DNA from: Bacteroidales bacterium
Lineage (GTDB): Bacteria > Bacteroidota > Bacteroidia > Bacteroidales > Muribaculaceae
Length of the DNA: 25,110 nucleotides
Reading direction: 5' to 3'
Assembly (NCBI GenBank): GCA_004557565.1
Contig: SFGS01000030.1
Location: 1 to 25,110 of the forward strand
Shown one piece after another: positions 1-9,100 of the stretch (position 1 is the first letter of the stretch; each line of letters opens with the position of its first letter). The notes under the pieces are model-generated. The model did no database searches and had not been told where the DNA came from. It saw only the letters and a list, made by a program, of their open reading frames with translations. The translations under genes were made by a program, and so were the position numbers.

Positions 1-328
1 CCGCCAAATGCGAAGCATTCCACGTTGCTCCAAGGCTGTTTTTTATGTTTTTGTTTTTGATTCCATTCACGATTCGGCAACAATGCAGAATATTCCCGGA
101 CTTTTCCACTGAGCCTACTTTCTTCCTAACCTCGGCTCTAACTTCTAATTTCTCATCTCTTATTTGTTAAGTTTATCTAATTAGTGAGAGGTGTGTGGTG
201 GATATGTGGGCAAAAATGCTTAACTTTACAAATTGATAACAAGGTGCTTTGAAAAACGATTTTATGTGGGGTTGGATAAACCTTTTTAGCGTCTTGTTGT
301 CTAACCGACAAAGTTAGTAAATTGAAGA
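1..328. other. Gene-free leader region
   Basis: I see no convincing coding sequence in these 328 bases. A short perfect inverted repeat (AATGC, loop GAA, GCATT) lies at 7-19. A pyrimidine-rich stretch around 115-165 has loosely repeated TCTAACTTC/TCTAATTTC units, like degenerate spacer sequence. A small inverted repeat CTAAC/GTTAG at 301-305 and 313-317 ends just before the first gene and could be a weak hairpin or operator. I found no clear TAnnTTTG promoter box, so the promoter of the first gene is unresolved and may lie before the window. Confidence 0.5.
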
Positions 329-574
329 ATGAAGAAAACTGGTAATAATATTTTTCGGACCCTGCGTGTGTTCTTTGGGTTGTTTATGGTCATTGTGTAT
401 CTCGGAATGGCGTATTTGATGTTCATTAACTTTTTCGACTGGAACACATCTCTCACATGGTTTCGTTATGTTCTCGCTGTTGTGTTTATGCTTTATGGTG
501 TGTATCGTTGCTACCGCCAAGTTACAGGTGTCGACTATTATCGCAACAGACGTGATGACGACGAAGAAGATTAA
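329..574 (+). CDS. Small two-helix inner-membrane protein, function unknown
   Basis: This 81-residue protein has two predicted membrane helices, about residues 12-32 (FGLFMVIVYLGMAYLMFI) and 45-62 (RYVLAVVFMLYGVY). A short polar, Trp-containing loop separates them, and the tail is charged, with RNRR followed by DDDEED. The positive-inside rule suggests that both ends are cytoplasmic. The start ATG at 329 is followed at once by two lysines and has only an A-rich leader. The stop is 38 bases before the ATG of the PstS-like lipoprotein, so the two are probably co-transcribed. I do not recognise a named family. From memory, and unverified, similar small proteins sit beside TonB/ExbBD-type and PstS-like genes in Bacteroidales. 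A role with the next two envelope proteins is inference only. Confidence 0.75.
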   Translation: MKKTGNNIFRTLRVFFGLFMVIVYLGMAYLMFINFFDWNTSLTWFRYVLAVVFMLYGVYRCYRQVTGVDYYRNRRDDDEED

Positions 575-612
575 TTAAAGTGATTGTTTCATTTCCTTTA
601 CGATTAACTCAA

Positions 613-1605
613 ATGAAAAAGGTATTATTTTCAGCACTTTTGGTGGCAGGTTTGGGAGTTCTTCTTTCAAGTTGCACCAAATATAAGGACCAGCGTAAGG
701 CTGTTTCGGGTTTTGCCAAGGTTTACTGCGACGAATCATTTAAAAACATTCTGGAGCAGGAAATCCAGATTTTCCAATATCAATATCCACAGTCGGATGT
801 GATGGCGCGCTACATGAGCGAATCGGCAGCCCTCGACTCACTGCTCAACGACAATGTGGACTTGATTATCACTCAAAAAGACCTCACACAGGACCAAAAA
901 CGCTACTTGGCATCCAAGAACAGAGCATATCGCTCGCGAATGATTGCCGTAGATGCTGTGGCTCTGATTGTAAACAAGAATTGCGACATCGACGAGCTTT
1001 CAATGCAGGAACTCTCCGACCTGATGACAGGCAAGTATCGCACATGGGGCAAGATTGTGCCAACCAAGATGCGCAACGATTCAATCCGATTGCTTTTCGA
1101 CGGTAATGCGTCGGGTGTGATTCACTACGCTAAAGAAAAGTTTTTGAAAGGCAAAGATTTCACATTCCCTGTATATTCCGCTAAATCGTCGGAGGAAGTT
1201 TTCCAACTTGTGGAAAAGAATCGCAATGCTATTGGTTTTGTGGGAGTGAGCTGGATTGCCGACGACATGGGTGAAAGCCAAAAGACTGATGAGGAGCGCT
1301 TCAAGCAACTCAACAAAAGCGAGCAGGAAACCGAACCATCTGCCATCGACTTCACCGACCGTGTGAAAGTGCTTCGAGTTCGCGAAATGGACAAGGTGGA
1401 AGGTGTGAAGCCCTACCAAGCTTATATTGCCGACGGTTCCTATCCACTGTTCAGGAAAATTTATGCAATCGATGCAGCGCCTCCAGGCACACCAGCACAT
1501 CAGTTCTATGTGTTCCTCACAGGTGTTATCGGACAAAAAATTATTCTTCAAACCGGCATTATGCCAGGCGCAGAGCCTGTAAGAATCGTTGATGTGTCGA
1601 ATTAA
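613..1605 (+). CDS. PstS-like substrate-binding lipoprotein
   Basis: A 330-residue periplasmic-binding-protein-like lipoprotein. I chose the ATG at 613 rather than the in-frame GTG at 580 because it gives a clean lipoprotein signal: MKK, a hydrophobic core, then lipobox LSSC with Cys21. The mature part follows the type II binding-protein (PstS-like) pattern: an opening strand VYCDESFKNILEQ, a segment LDSLLNDNVDLIITQKDL, the MQELSDLMTGKYRTWGKI stretch common in PstS proteins, and GNASGVIHYAKEKFL near residues 164-178. The glycine/serine-rich phosphate loop of classical PstS near the N-terminus is replaced by CDES, so phosphate may not be the ligand. No permease or ATPase gene (pstC, pstA, pstB) lies next to it. 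It sits between a small membrane protein and a secreted TPR protein, suggesting an envelope module rather than a standard ABC importer. Family assignment is fairly firm; ligand and role are unknown. Confidence 0.8.
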   Translation: MKKVLFSALLVAGLGVLLSSCTKYKDQRKAVSGFAKVYCDESFKNILEQEIQIFQYQYPQSDVMARYMSESAALDSLLNDNVDLIITQKDLTQDQKRYLASKNRAYRSRMIAVDAVALIVNKNCDIDELSMQELSDLMTGKYRTWGKIVPTKMRNDSIRLLFDGNASGVIHYAKEKFLKGKDFTFPVYSAKSSEEVFQLVEKNRNAIGFVGVSWIADDMGESQKTDEERFKQLNKSEQETEPSAIDFTDRVKVLRVREMDKVEGVKPYQAYIADGSYPLFRKIYAIDAAPPGTPAHQFYVFLTGVIGQKIILQTGIMPGAEPVRIVDVSN

Positions 1606-1692
1606 AATCCACATTCAGACAATAAAGATACATAGGCATCGTTTTTGAGATTAAGAAAATCAAAAAATCAATAACAATAAAAAATTACTAAA

Positions 1693-3327
1693 ATGAAAAT
1701 GAAATTCTTTTTCGCTTCGCTCCTTTTGGGAGCCTCCGTTTCTGTTTTCGCACAAGGATTCAACGACGGAATTGATTTTTATTCAATTGGTGATTACGAA
1801 AATGCAAAGACTATCCTCGACCGTAACATCAATTCAGCAGCGAACAAGGCTGAAGCTTTCTACTACTATGGTATGATTGACTTCAAGAATGGCAATTTTG
1901 ATGCTGCAAGTGAAAACTTCAAGAAGGGTATGGCTGCTGATGCCAACTATGCTAACAACTACGTTGGTATGGGCGCTGTGATGCTGAAGCAAGGCGACAA
2001 ACTCGGTGAAGATATGTTCAAGCAAGCTCGTAAGCTTGTGAAGAAAGATGCTAAGCTCGAAGTGGCTATCGCAGAGGCTTACTTTGCTGCAGACCCAACC
2101 GCTTACGACAAGAAGATTCAAAAGTGCATCGCTGATGCTCGTAAGTGGACTAAGGACGGTATTGTAGAAACTTACATTTGCGAAGGCGACATGAGCATGG
2201 CTCGCGAAGATGTGGGCGACGCTATGGGTAAGTATGAAATGGCGTTCACTAAAGACGAAAGCAACATTGAAGCTACTGTGAAGTATGCCGACACTTACTT
2301 CCAAGTAAACAAGCAATTGGCTCTCCAAAAGCTTCACGAGATTATCGTTGCTCACCCAAATTCAGCTCTCGTACAACGTCAGCTTGCTGAAAAGCTTTAC
2401 GAAAACGGTGACTTTGCTGAAGCTGCAGAACGCTATGGCAAATACATCACCAGCACCAACAACCACTTCGATAAAGACGAAGCTCGCTATGCACAGCTTC
2501 TTTACTTCGCCGACAAGTTTGACGAATGCTATAGCGTGGCTTCTGCTTTGAAGGCTAAGATTACTCCTGCAAGCAACTACTATGTGCCAGCTTGCCGTAT
2601 GATGATGTACAGCCTTGAAAACAAAGGTCAATGGGAAGAGGCTGCCGCTATCGGTAAGGAAATGTTTGCACAAAAGAAGGGTGCCGACGACATCAACTTC
2701 AACTACAAGGACCTCGTGATGTATGCTAAGGCTCTCGAAGAAGCTAAGATGCCAGAAGAAGCAATGAAATATTACGACGAAGCTATCCAAGCCAACCCTG
2801 ACAACCTTGATTTGGCCCGCAACTTGGCAAGCCAAGCTTCAAAGGCTAAGGTATTCGACAAGGCTATCTACTACGGAAAGAAGGTGGTTGCAAGCGACAA
2901 GTGCGTGCCTGGTGACTACGCTACTTTAGCAAACATTTACCAAGACATGGCTATCGCCGACTCTATTCCTGAAACTAAGGCAGCTTCTTTCGTTGAAGCA
3001 GTTAACTACATCAACAAGGCCATTGAATTGAAGCCAAACGACATCGTGCTTCTTTACTACAAGGCTCACATCCAAGCTGCAAGCGAAAAGAAGAACAACG
3101 GTGCAGCTCTCGAATCAATGGAAGCTTTGGCTAACGTGATTAAGGCTCTTCCAGCTGACCAACAACCTCCTTACAAGGGAACTCTTGGTTACGCTTACCA
3201 ATACATTGGTCTTTACTACAATGGCGTAAAGAACAAAGCTAAGGCTCTTGAAGCATTCAAGTCATGGCTTGAAGTTGACCCAGACAACGTAAATCTCCAA
3301 AAGGTGGTTGAAACTATGAGCAAGTAA
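1693..3327 (+). CDS. Exported tetratricopeptide-repeat protein
   Basis: A 544-residue protein with a signal peptide (MKMKFFF, hydrophobic core, probable cleavage after SVFA at residue 20), followed almost entirely by helical TPR-like repeats. Recognisable units are near residues 25-58 (SIGDYENAKTILDR), 59-92 (KNGNFDAASENFKKGM), 230-260 (ENGDFAEAAERYGKYI), 345-375 (EEAMKYYDEAIQANPDN), 435-465 (EAVNYINKAIELKPND) and 500-535 (KAKALEAFKSWLEVDPDN). TPR proteins are scaffolds for protein-protein contacts; this one should act in the periplasm or on the outer membrane. There is no lipobox Cys. Codon choice is visibly biased towards AAG, AAC, GCT and CTT, much more than in the flanking genes, suggesting high expression. 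It follows the PstS-like gene by 87 A-rich bases and ends 25 bases before a terminator hairpin. The partner is unknown; co-operation with the two upstream products is inferred from position. Confidence 0.85.
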   Translation: MKMKFFFASLLLGASVSVFAQGFNDGIDFYSIGDYENAKTILDRNINSAANKAEAFYYYGMIDFKNGNFDAASENFKKGMAADANYANNYVGMGAVMLKQGDKLGEDMFKQARKLVKKDAKLEVAIAEAYFAADPTAYDKKIQKCIADARKWTKDGIVETYICEGDMSMAREDVGDAMGKYEMAFTKDESNIEATVKYADTYFQVNKQLALQKLHEIIVAHPNSALVQRQLAEKLYENGDFAEAAERYGKYITSTNNHFDKDEARYAQLLYFADKFDECYSVASALKAKITPASNYYVPACRMMMYSLENKGQWEEAAAIGKEMFAQKKGADDINFNYKDLVMYAKALEEAKMPEEAMKYYDEAIQANPDNLDLARNLASQASKAKVFDKAIYYGKKVVASDKCVPGDYATLANIYQDMAIADSIPETKAASFVEAVNYINKAIELKPNDIVLLYYKAHIQAASEKKNNGAALESMEALANVIKALPADQQPPYKGTLGYAYQYIGLYYNGVKNKAKALEAFKSWLEVDPDNVNLQKVVETMSK

Positions 3328-3352
3328 GCCGCTTTTTAGAAAAATATTTTTA

Positions 3353-3395
3353 AAGAGTCCCAGCATCGTAAGGTGTTGGGACTCTTGCTATTTAT
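3353..3395 (+). terminator. Hairpin terminator after the TPR gene
   Basis: A 13-bp stem (AAGAGTCCCAGCA at 3353-3365, TGTTGGGACTCTT at 3374-3386; one G-U pair) with an 8-base loop, 25 bases after the stop codon of the TPR gene. The T-run that follows is weak (GCTATTTATTA). The right arm overlaps the -33 element of the next promoter. Confidence 0.75.
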
Positions 3396-3415
3396 TACCC
3401 CTTTTTGTATCTTTG
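3384..3415 (+). promoter_or_regulatory. Bacteroidota-type promoter of the S8 peptidase gene
   Basis: The -7 box TATCTTTG (3408-3415) matches the TAnnTTTG consensus, with TTG at 3385-3387 as the -33 element and 20 bases between them. Transcription would start near 3420, leaving a leader of about 15 bases before the ATG at 3435. The -33 element lies in the right arm of the preceding terminator. This also argues against the in-frame TTG at 3405 as the start codon. Confidence 0.7.
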
Positions 3416-3434
3416 CGACAAATATTTTGCGATT

Positions 3435-5507
3435 ATGAAAAAAACATTTTTTCTTGTTTTAGCACTCCTTGTTCCCTTGGCGACATTTGCCTCTGTGAAG
3501 CAACTTTCTCCTGCCACCAAAATCTGGCTGGAGCGTCAGCAATCGCAATCGCAGCAGATAGATGATACTACTACCGAGGCTTTCGTGTCGTTTTCTTCGC
3601 CCGATGCCCTCGACAAATTGGAGCGTAAGGGTGCGAAGGTGAATGCCGTGTTTGATGGATTCTGCACAGTTTCGATTCCTGCCAATGCTGTCGGCGAAGC
3701 CTCAGATATTCATGGTGTGAATATGATTGATATATCCCATCGTGTGCATTTGCTCACCGATTCAGTTTCAAGTTCCACTCATGCCAGAATGGTGAACGAG
3801 GGCGTCAATTTGCCACAATCTTACACCGGTAAGGGTGTGGTGCTTGGTGTGGTTGACACTGGCATTGATTTCAACCATCGTGCATTTCTCGACTCCAACT
3901 TAAAAAATCGCATTGCACGCGTGTATATGCCCCATGATAATACAGGAAAACCAGTGGAAGGACTGTCCGGCTCGGAATATGCTGGCGACGATATTTTAAA
4001 CCTGAAATACGATGCAAAAGAAACACATGGCACCCACACCACTGGCATTGCTGGTGGCTCAATAGTGAACGCCTATCGTGGTATGGCTCCTGATGCGGAG
4101 TTGGTGCTGTGTGCTTTGGGTGACGCACTTACGGAGGTGAATGTGGTGAACGGCGTGCAATATATTGCCCAATACGCTGCTTCTGTGGGCAAGCCATGCG
4201 TGATAAATCTGAGTTTGGGCAATCACGACGGTCCACACGACGGCAATGGCTTCATGTCGCGCGCCTTTGATGAAATAGCGCAAAGGTATCGTAATGTGAT
4301 TATCGTGCTGGCTGCTGGCAATGAAGGCTATGCGCCACTATATATGCGCAAAACCATATCCGGCTCTCAAACATTAGCCACGATTTTGAGCGACTCCGAG
4401 GCAGAAGCAGATGCGTGGAGCAACAATACTAAGCCTTTTGGTGTTAAAATTCTCCTTTATAACAGCAACAACCCTGCCATCGTTTACACCACAGATTGCC
4501 TGAAGGCCGACACCACTTTCAATCTGAACACCAACGATTATTTCGCTCAAGCTGTCCGTTCGGGAAAATTGTCGGTCTCATTTGGCAAAAACGATGTTAC
4601 AGGTCACACTCGCATCTATTTGACATCGGATATGAGAATGAAAAGCCCATATAAGATAGGACTTGAGTATCAAGCCGACGAGGAAATAGATTTGCGTGTT
4701 TGGGAATGTTCTCAGGCAAGTTCATTTCAATCTTATGGAATGAAGGGTTTCACAGACGGCTCGGATAAATGCAGCATTAGCGACATGGCAACGGGGCATT
4801 ACACCATATCGGTGGGCTCTTGTGTGAATCGCAACTTCCATACCACATGCTATGGCGATAAGGTGAGAGATACCTATGCCGCCATTGGCTCCATCTCCAG
4901 TTTTTCAAGTTATGGTGTTGATGTGAATGGCGTTTCTCACCCTTATATCGTGGCCCCTGGCCAAGCGGTGATTTCGTCGGTCAACTCATATTTGTCAGAG
5001 CCATCGCAGTGCGCTATGAAGGAGGCTGATGTCGCCGGCAGGACTTGCTTTTGGGGAATGTCAAGTGGCACTTCTATGGCTGCGCCTTGTGTGGCAGGAA
5101 TTGTCGCTTTGTGGCAAGAAGCCAATCCTCATCTTACTATTGAGCAGGTGAAGTCAATTATGGCGGCCTCTGCCGACAAGAGCAATAATGCTGTAGGCAT
5201 TCGCTTTGGCAATGGCAGAATTGATGCTTATCAGGGCATATTGCAAGCACTATCGGCAGGCGTTGATGATATTGGGCTCGCTACCCATGATATCCAAATG
5301 GTGGCTAATGGCGATGTTTATGCTTTCGTTAGTTCTACCGATTCGCCAATTCGGATTTCTGCGTATGCGATGAATGGCGTGGAAGTGGCATCGAGCGCAG
5401 GTGTGGGCATAGTGAACCTGAATATCGGGCACCTGGGCAGAGGCGTTTATATAGTCAAGGCTATGGGAGCAAAGGGTAGTCACGTGTTCAAAATCCTGAA
5501 AAAGTAA
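3435..5507 (+). CDS. Secreted subtilisin-like S8 serine peptidase with putative T9SS sorting domain
   Basis: A 690-residue exported endopeptidase. ATG 3435 gives a good signal peptide (MKKTFFLVLALLVPLATFAS). The S8 catalytic triad is present in the usual order: Asp141 in GVVDTGIDFNHRAF, His198 in THGTHTTGIAGG, Ser547 in SSGTSMAAPCVAG; Asn296 in LAAGNEG is the oxyanion residue. The 250 residues between Asn296 and Ser547 are longer than in subtilisin and probably hold a beta-sandwich insert. Residues 25-120 look like an inhibitor-type prodomain. After the catalytic domain, residues 608-690 look like a type A T9SS C-terminal domain: short beta strands, a Gly-rich turn, LGRGVYIVKA, and the end HVFKILKK. 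That predicts Sec export to the periplasm and then passage through the T9SS translocon, whose gene sprA lies about 0.7 kb downstream. The peptidase call is firm; the sorting domain is probable. Substrate unknown. Confidence 0.9.
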   Translation: MKKTFFLVLALLVPLATFASVKQLSPATKIWLERQQSQSQQIDDTTTEAFVSFSSPDALDKLERKGAKVNAVFDGFCTVSIPANAVGEASDIHGVNMIDISHRVHLLTDSVSSSTHARMVNEGVNLPQSYTGKGVVLGVVDTGIDFNHRAFLDSNLKNRIARVYMPHDNTGKPVEGLSGSEYAGDDILNLKYDAKETHGTHTTGIAGGSIVNAYRGMAPDAELVLCALGDALTEVNVVNGVQYIAQYAASVGKPCVINLSLGNHDGPHDGNGFMSRAFDEIAQRYRNVIIVLAAGNEGYAPLYMRKTISGSQTLATILSDSEAEADAWSNNTKPFGVKILLYNSNNPAIVYTTDCLKADTTFNLNTNDYFAQAVRSGKLSVSFGKNDVTGHTRIYLTSDMRMKSPYKIGLEYQADEEIDLRVWECSQASSFQSYGMKGFTDGSDKCSISDMATGHYTISVGSCVNRNFHTTCYGDKVRDTYAAIGSISSFSSYGVDVNGVSHPYIVAPGQAVISSVNSYLSEPSQCAMKEADVAGRTCFWGMSSGTSMAAPCVAGIVALWQEANPHLTIEQVKSIMAASADKSNNAVGIRFGNGRIDAYQGILQALSAGVDDIGLATHDIQMVANGDVYAFVSSTDSPIRISAYAMNGVEVASSAGVGIVNLNIGHLGRGVYIVKAMGAKGSHVFKILKK

Positions 5508-5514
5508 GTGCCAT

Positions 5515-5548
5515 TTTGCCCGATTTTTAGCAAATTTCCGTAAATTTG
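5515..5548 (+). promoter_or_regulatory. Probable promoter of ruvA-sprA
   Basis: TAAATTTG at 5541-5548 matches the Bacteroidota -7 consensus TAnnTTTG, and TTTG at 5515-5518 can serve as the -33 element with a slightly long 22-base spacing. The predicted start of transcription is about 20 bases before the ruvA ATG. No promoter-like box is visible between ruvA and sprA, so this one may drive both. Confidence 0.6.
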
Positions 5549-5573
5549 TAGTTTATACGAAAACGCAAAAATT

Positions 5574-6158
5574 ATGTACGATTATATCAAAGGAAATGTG
5601 GCAGAATTGACCCCAACATACGTGGTGCTCGACAACCATGGCGTGGGGTATATGATAAATATTTCTTTAAATTCTTTCAATGCGCTTCAGCATCAGGAAG
5701 ATGTGGTTAAAGTATATGTGTATGAGGCTATAAGGGAAGATGCGCATCTGCTCTACGGCTTCACCGAACGCCGTGAGCGCGAGTTGTTTCTTTTGCTGAT
5801 TTCGGTGTCGGGCGTGGGTGCCAACACAGCGCGCATGATACTGTCGTCGCTCACACCTTCCGACCTTGAGCAGACCATCGCTTCCGAGAATGTGGGCATC
5901 TTGAAATCAGTGAAGGGAATTGGCGCAAAAACAGCCGAACGAATAATTGTTGACCTCAAGGATAAAATAAAACTATCTACTGATACGTTATTAGATAAGA
6001 GCCAAGTTACGAGTGAAGTGTTTGACGAGGCAATGTCGGCGCTCGTGATGCTTGGTTTCACTAAGCAAATGTCACAAAAGGCATTGAAAAAGCTCTTTAC
6101 CGCCGAGCCTACAATCACTGTGGAACAGGCTATTAAGAAAGCCTTGAAAATGATGTAG
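5574..6158 (+). CDS. ruvA: Holliday junction branch migration protein RuvA
   Basis: RuvA binds four-way DNA junctions as a tetramer and loads the RuvB motor for branch migration in recombinational repair; it is cytoplasmic. At 194 residues it has normal family length. The N-terminal OB-fold (residues 1-62) begins MYDYIKGNVAELTPTYVVLD and contains the typical GVGYMINIS. The middle domain carries two helix-hairpin-helix motifs, VSGVGANTA at 78-86 and VKGIGAKTA at 113-121. After a flexible linker, the C-terminal domain (about 148-194; EAMSALVMLGF near its start) should contact RuvB. ruvB and ruvC are not in this window. The gene lies 33 bases upstream of sprA; from memory this ruvA-sprA adjacency recurs in Bacteroidota. 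Nothing unusual is seen in the protein. Confidence 0.97.
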   Translation: MYDYIKGNVAELTPTYVVLDNHGVGYMINISLNSFNALQHQEDVVKVYVYEAIREDAHLLYGFTERRERELFLLLISVSGVGANTARMILSSLTPSDLEQTIASENVGILKSVKGIGAKTAERIIVDLKDKIKLSTDTLLDKSQVTSEVFDEAMSALVMLGFTKQMSQKALKKLFTAEPTITVEQAIKKALKMM

Positions 6159-6191
6159 GGTAGGGCGAAGTTGAATGATAACTCTAAGTAG

Positions 6192-9100
6192 TTGGAAAGA
6201 TTGTTTAAAAAAATATCATTTTTCGTAGTTGCGTGCGTGCTGAGCATCTCGTTCGCAATTAGTTGCTATGTGGTTGCGCAAACCCAAACCACTGCTCCAG
6301 AAAAGAAGTTTACTCCGCCGCCTACAGTGGCTCCTGATAAGAGTGTGAACAAGGCGGCGAAGGATTCGTTTGACCTCCCTTACGGTGTGCAGGATAAATT
6401 GTCGGATTCTTACAATAATCTCCAATTTGTGCAGCCTCCCACCGATTTGAAGACACCGTCAAACATCACCACCACCGCCGAGTTTGACCCCGAAACCGGG
6501 CATTATGTGGTGCGCACAAAGGTTGGTGACAACGACATCGTTACGCCATTCCTTCTTTCGCCCGACGAATACAACGACATCGCTCTCCGTCAGTCGATGC
6601 AGGAGTATTATCGCCAGAAAAATACCGAAACCATAGAAAAGAAGAAAAACCAACCGTTCAACTTCTTGGATATGCAATTTGGTCTTGGACCATTGGAATC
6701 GGTGTTCGGTCCTGGTGGTGTGCAACTGAAAACCACTGGTTCGCTCAACATCAACATGGGTGTGAAGAGCAACAAGACCGATAACCCTGCGCTTTCGGTT
6801 GCGGCTCGACGAAAAACTTACTTCGATTTCGATCAAAAGATTCAAGCCACTATCGCAGCATCGGTGGGTGATAAGATGAAGTTCAATATGTCGTATAACA
6901 CAGATGCGACATTTGATTTCGACAATAAGAACCTTAAACTTGCTTACGAAGGCAAGGAAGACGAAATTATCAAGAATCTGGAAGCTGGTAATGTGAGCAT
7001 GACCACTGGATCATCGCTGATTCGTGGTAGTGCCGCATTGTTCGGTATCAAAACCAAACTCCAGTTTGGCAAACTGACTGCCACAGCGCTTATTTCGCAA
7101 CAAAATTCACAAACTCAGACGGTGAACACCAAAGGTGGCGCGCAAACCACCTCGTTCTATATCACCGCTGATAATTACGATCAAAACCGCAACTTCTTCC
7201 TATCGCACTTCTTCCGCGACAATTATGACCAATGGTGCTCGAAATTGCCATTGGTGTCGTCGGGTATCAATATCACCCGTGTGGAAGTGTGGGTGACCAA
7301 TAAGCGTGGCAACTTTAATGAGTCGCGCAATATTGTGGCGTTTGCCGACTTGGGCGAAAACAGCCGTTTGTGCAACAGCCACTGGAGCACTGGCGGTGGC
7401 GATGTGAATCCGTCAAACAACTCCAATAACGAGCTTGCGGAAATCAAGAACAACTATCCCGATGCCCGCGACATTAGTCAAACTTCTTCTGCCCTCAAGC
7501 CTTTGGAGGCTTATGGCATTGAAGGCGGTAAAGACTATGAAAAGATTGAGCAAGCCCGTTTGCTTTCTTCATCAGAATATTCGGTCAATAGTTCTTTGGG
7601 CTATATCACATTGAGTTCGGCACTGAATCCCGATGAAGTGCTGGCTGTGGCATTCCAATACACTTACAGAGGTAAGACCTATCAAGTGGGTGAATTTTCT
7701 GCCGACATCGACAACACATCAAATTCGCTTTATGTGAAGATGCTGAAGGGTACCACCACATCACCTCAGTTGCCAATCTGGCACTTGATGATGAAAAACG
7801 TGTATTCTTTAGGTGCATACCAAATTCAGTCCACTAACTTCAAGTTCGACGTGAAGTATTTGTCAGACACCACTGGCACTGAATTGAACTATATTCCAGA
7901 AGGCAACATCAACGGTAAACCTTTGCTTCAAGTGATGAACCTTGACCGCTTGGATGCCAACAAGGAACCTAATGTGGATGGACGATTCGATTTCCTTGAA
8001 GGTTACACAGTGGTGGCTTCAAAGGGTAGGGTGATTTTCCCTGTTGTTGAGCCGTTTGGTAGCCACTTGAAAAAGGCGATGGGCGGTGGTGCTATTGCTG
8101 ACAAATATGTGTATCAAGAACTTTATGATTGCACATTGCCTGTGGCTCGTCAGTATTCCGACAAGAATAAGTATGTGATGACAGGTGAATATCAGGCATC
8201 GGCAGGTAATGTAATTAGGCTCAACGCCATGAATGTGCCTCGCGGCTCGGTGGTGGTGACAGCCGGTGGCGTGACCTTGACAGAAAACAGCGACTATACG
8301 GTGGACTACAATATGGGTACGGTGACCATCACCAACCAGAGCATCATCGATGCCGGCACAAATATTAGCGTGTCGATGGAAAACCAGTCCACTTTCAGCA
8401 TGCAGCGCAAAACCCTTATGGGACTTGACTTGGATTACGCATTCAACAAGGATTTCCATGTGGGTGCCACTTTGATGCACTATGGCGAAAAGGCTTTGAC
8501 CGAAAAGGTGTCGATTGGCGATGAACTGGTGAACAACACCATTTGGGGTGCGAATGTGTCGTACAAGACCAACTTCATGTGGCTCACCAACTTGCTCAAC
8601 AAGATTCCTACAGTGAATGCCACAGCGCCATCTTCGTTCAATTTCAAAGGTGAGTTTGCGCAACTCATTCCACATCAGGCAAAAACTGGTTCAAACGCCG
8701 GTAGCTCGTATATCGACGACTTTGAATCTACCCAGTCGGGCATTGATTTGCGCTCACCTTACTCTTGGTTCTTGGCTTCAACGCCTTACGACCCAAGTTC
8801 GAGCGCGCTTTTCCCAGAGGCTGGTTTGTCGAACAATATTGACTATGGTAAAAACCGTGCGTTGCTGTCATGGTATCATATCGACCGCCTTTTCACACAG
8901 CGCAACTCTTCGTTGGTGCCTGGCTATATCAAAAACGATGTGGCTCAACTCTCGAACCCCTACGTTCGTGAGATTCCTTACAGTGAGGTGTTCCCTGGCC
9001 GTGAGTTGAATTATGGCGAATCGTCGATTATTCAAACGCTCAACCTCTCGTTCTATCCTCAAGAGCGTGGTCCATACAACTTAGATGCGCTGAATCTCGA

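Noticed and set aside
220..325. Promoter for the first gene (TAACTTTA near 222 or TAAATTGA at 318-325)
   Set aside because: Neither fits TAnnTTTG, and the second would start transcription at or after the start codon.
580..612. GTG start for the PstS-like gene, adding 11 residues
   Set aside because: The ATG at 613 gives a standard lipoprotein signal with LSSC; the extension would spoil it.
3405..3434. TTG start for the S8 peptidase, adding 10 residues
   Set aside because: The stretch overlaps the -7 box 3408-3415, and ATG 3435 starts a proper signal peptide.
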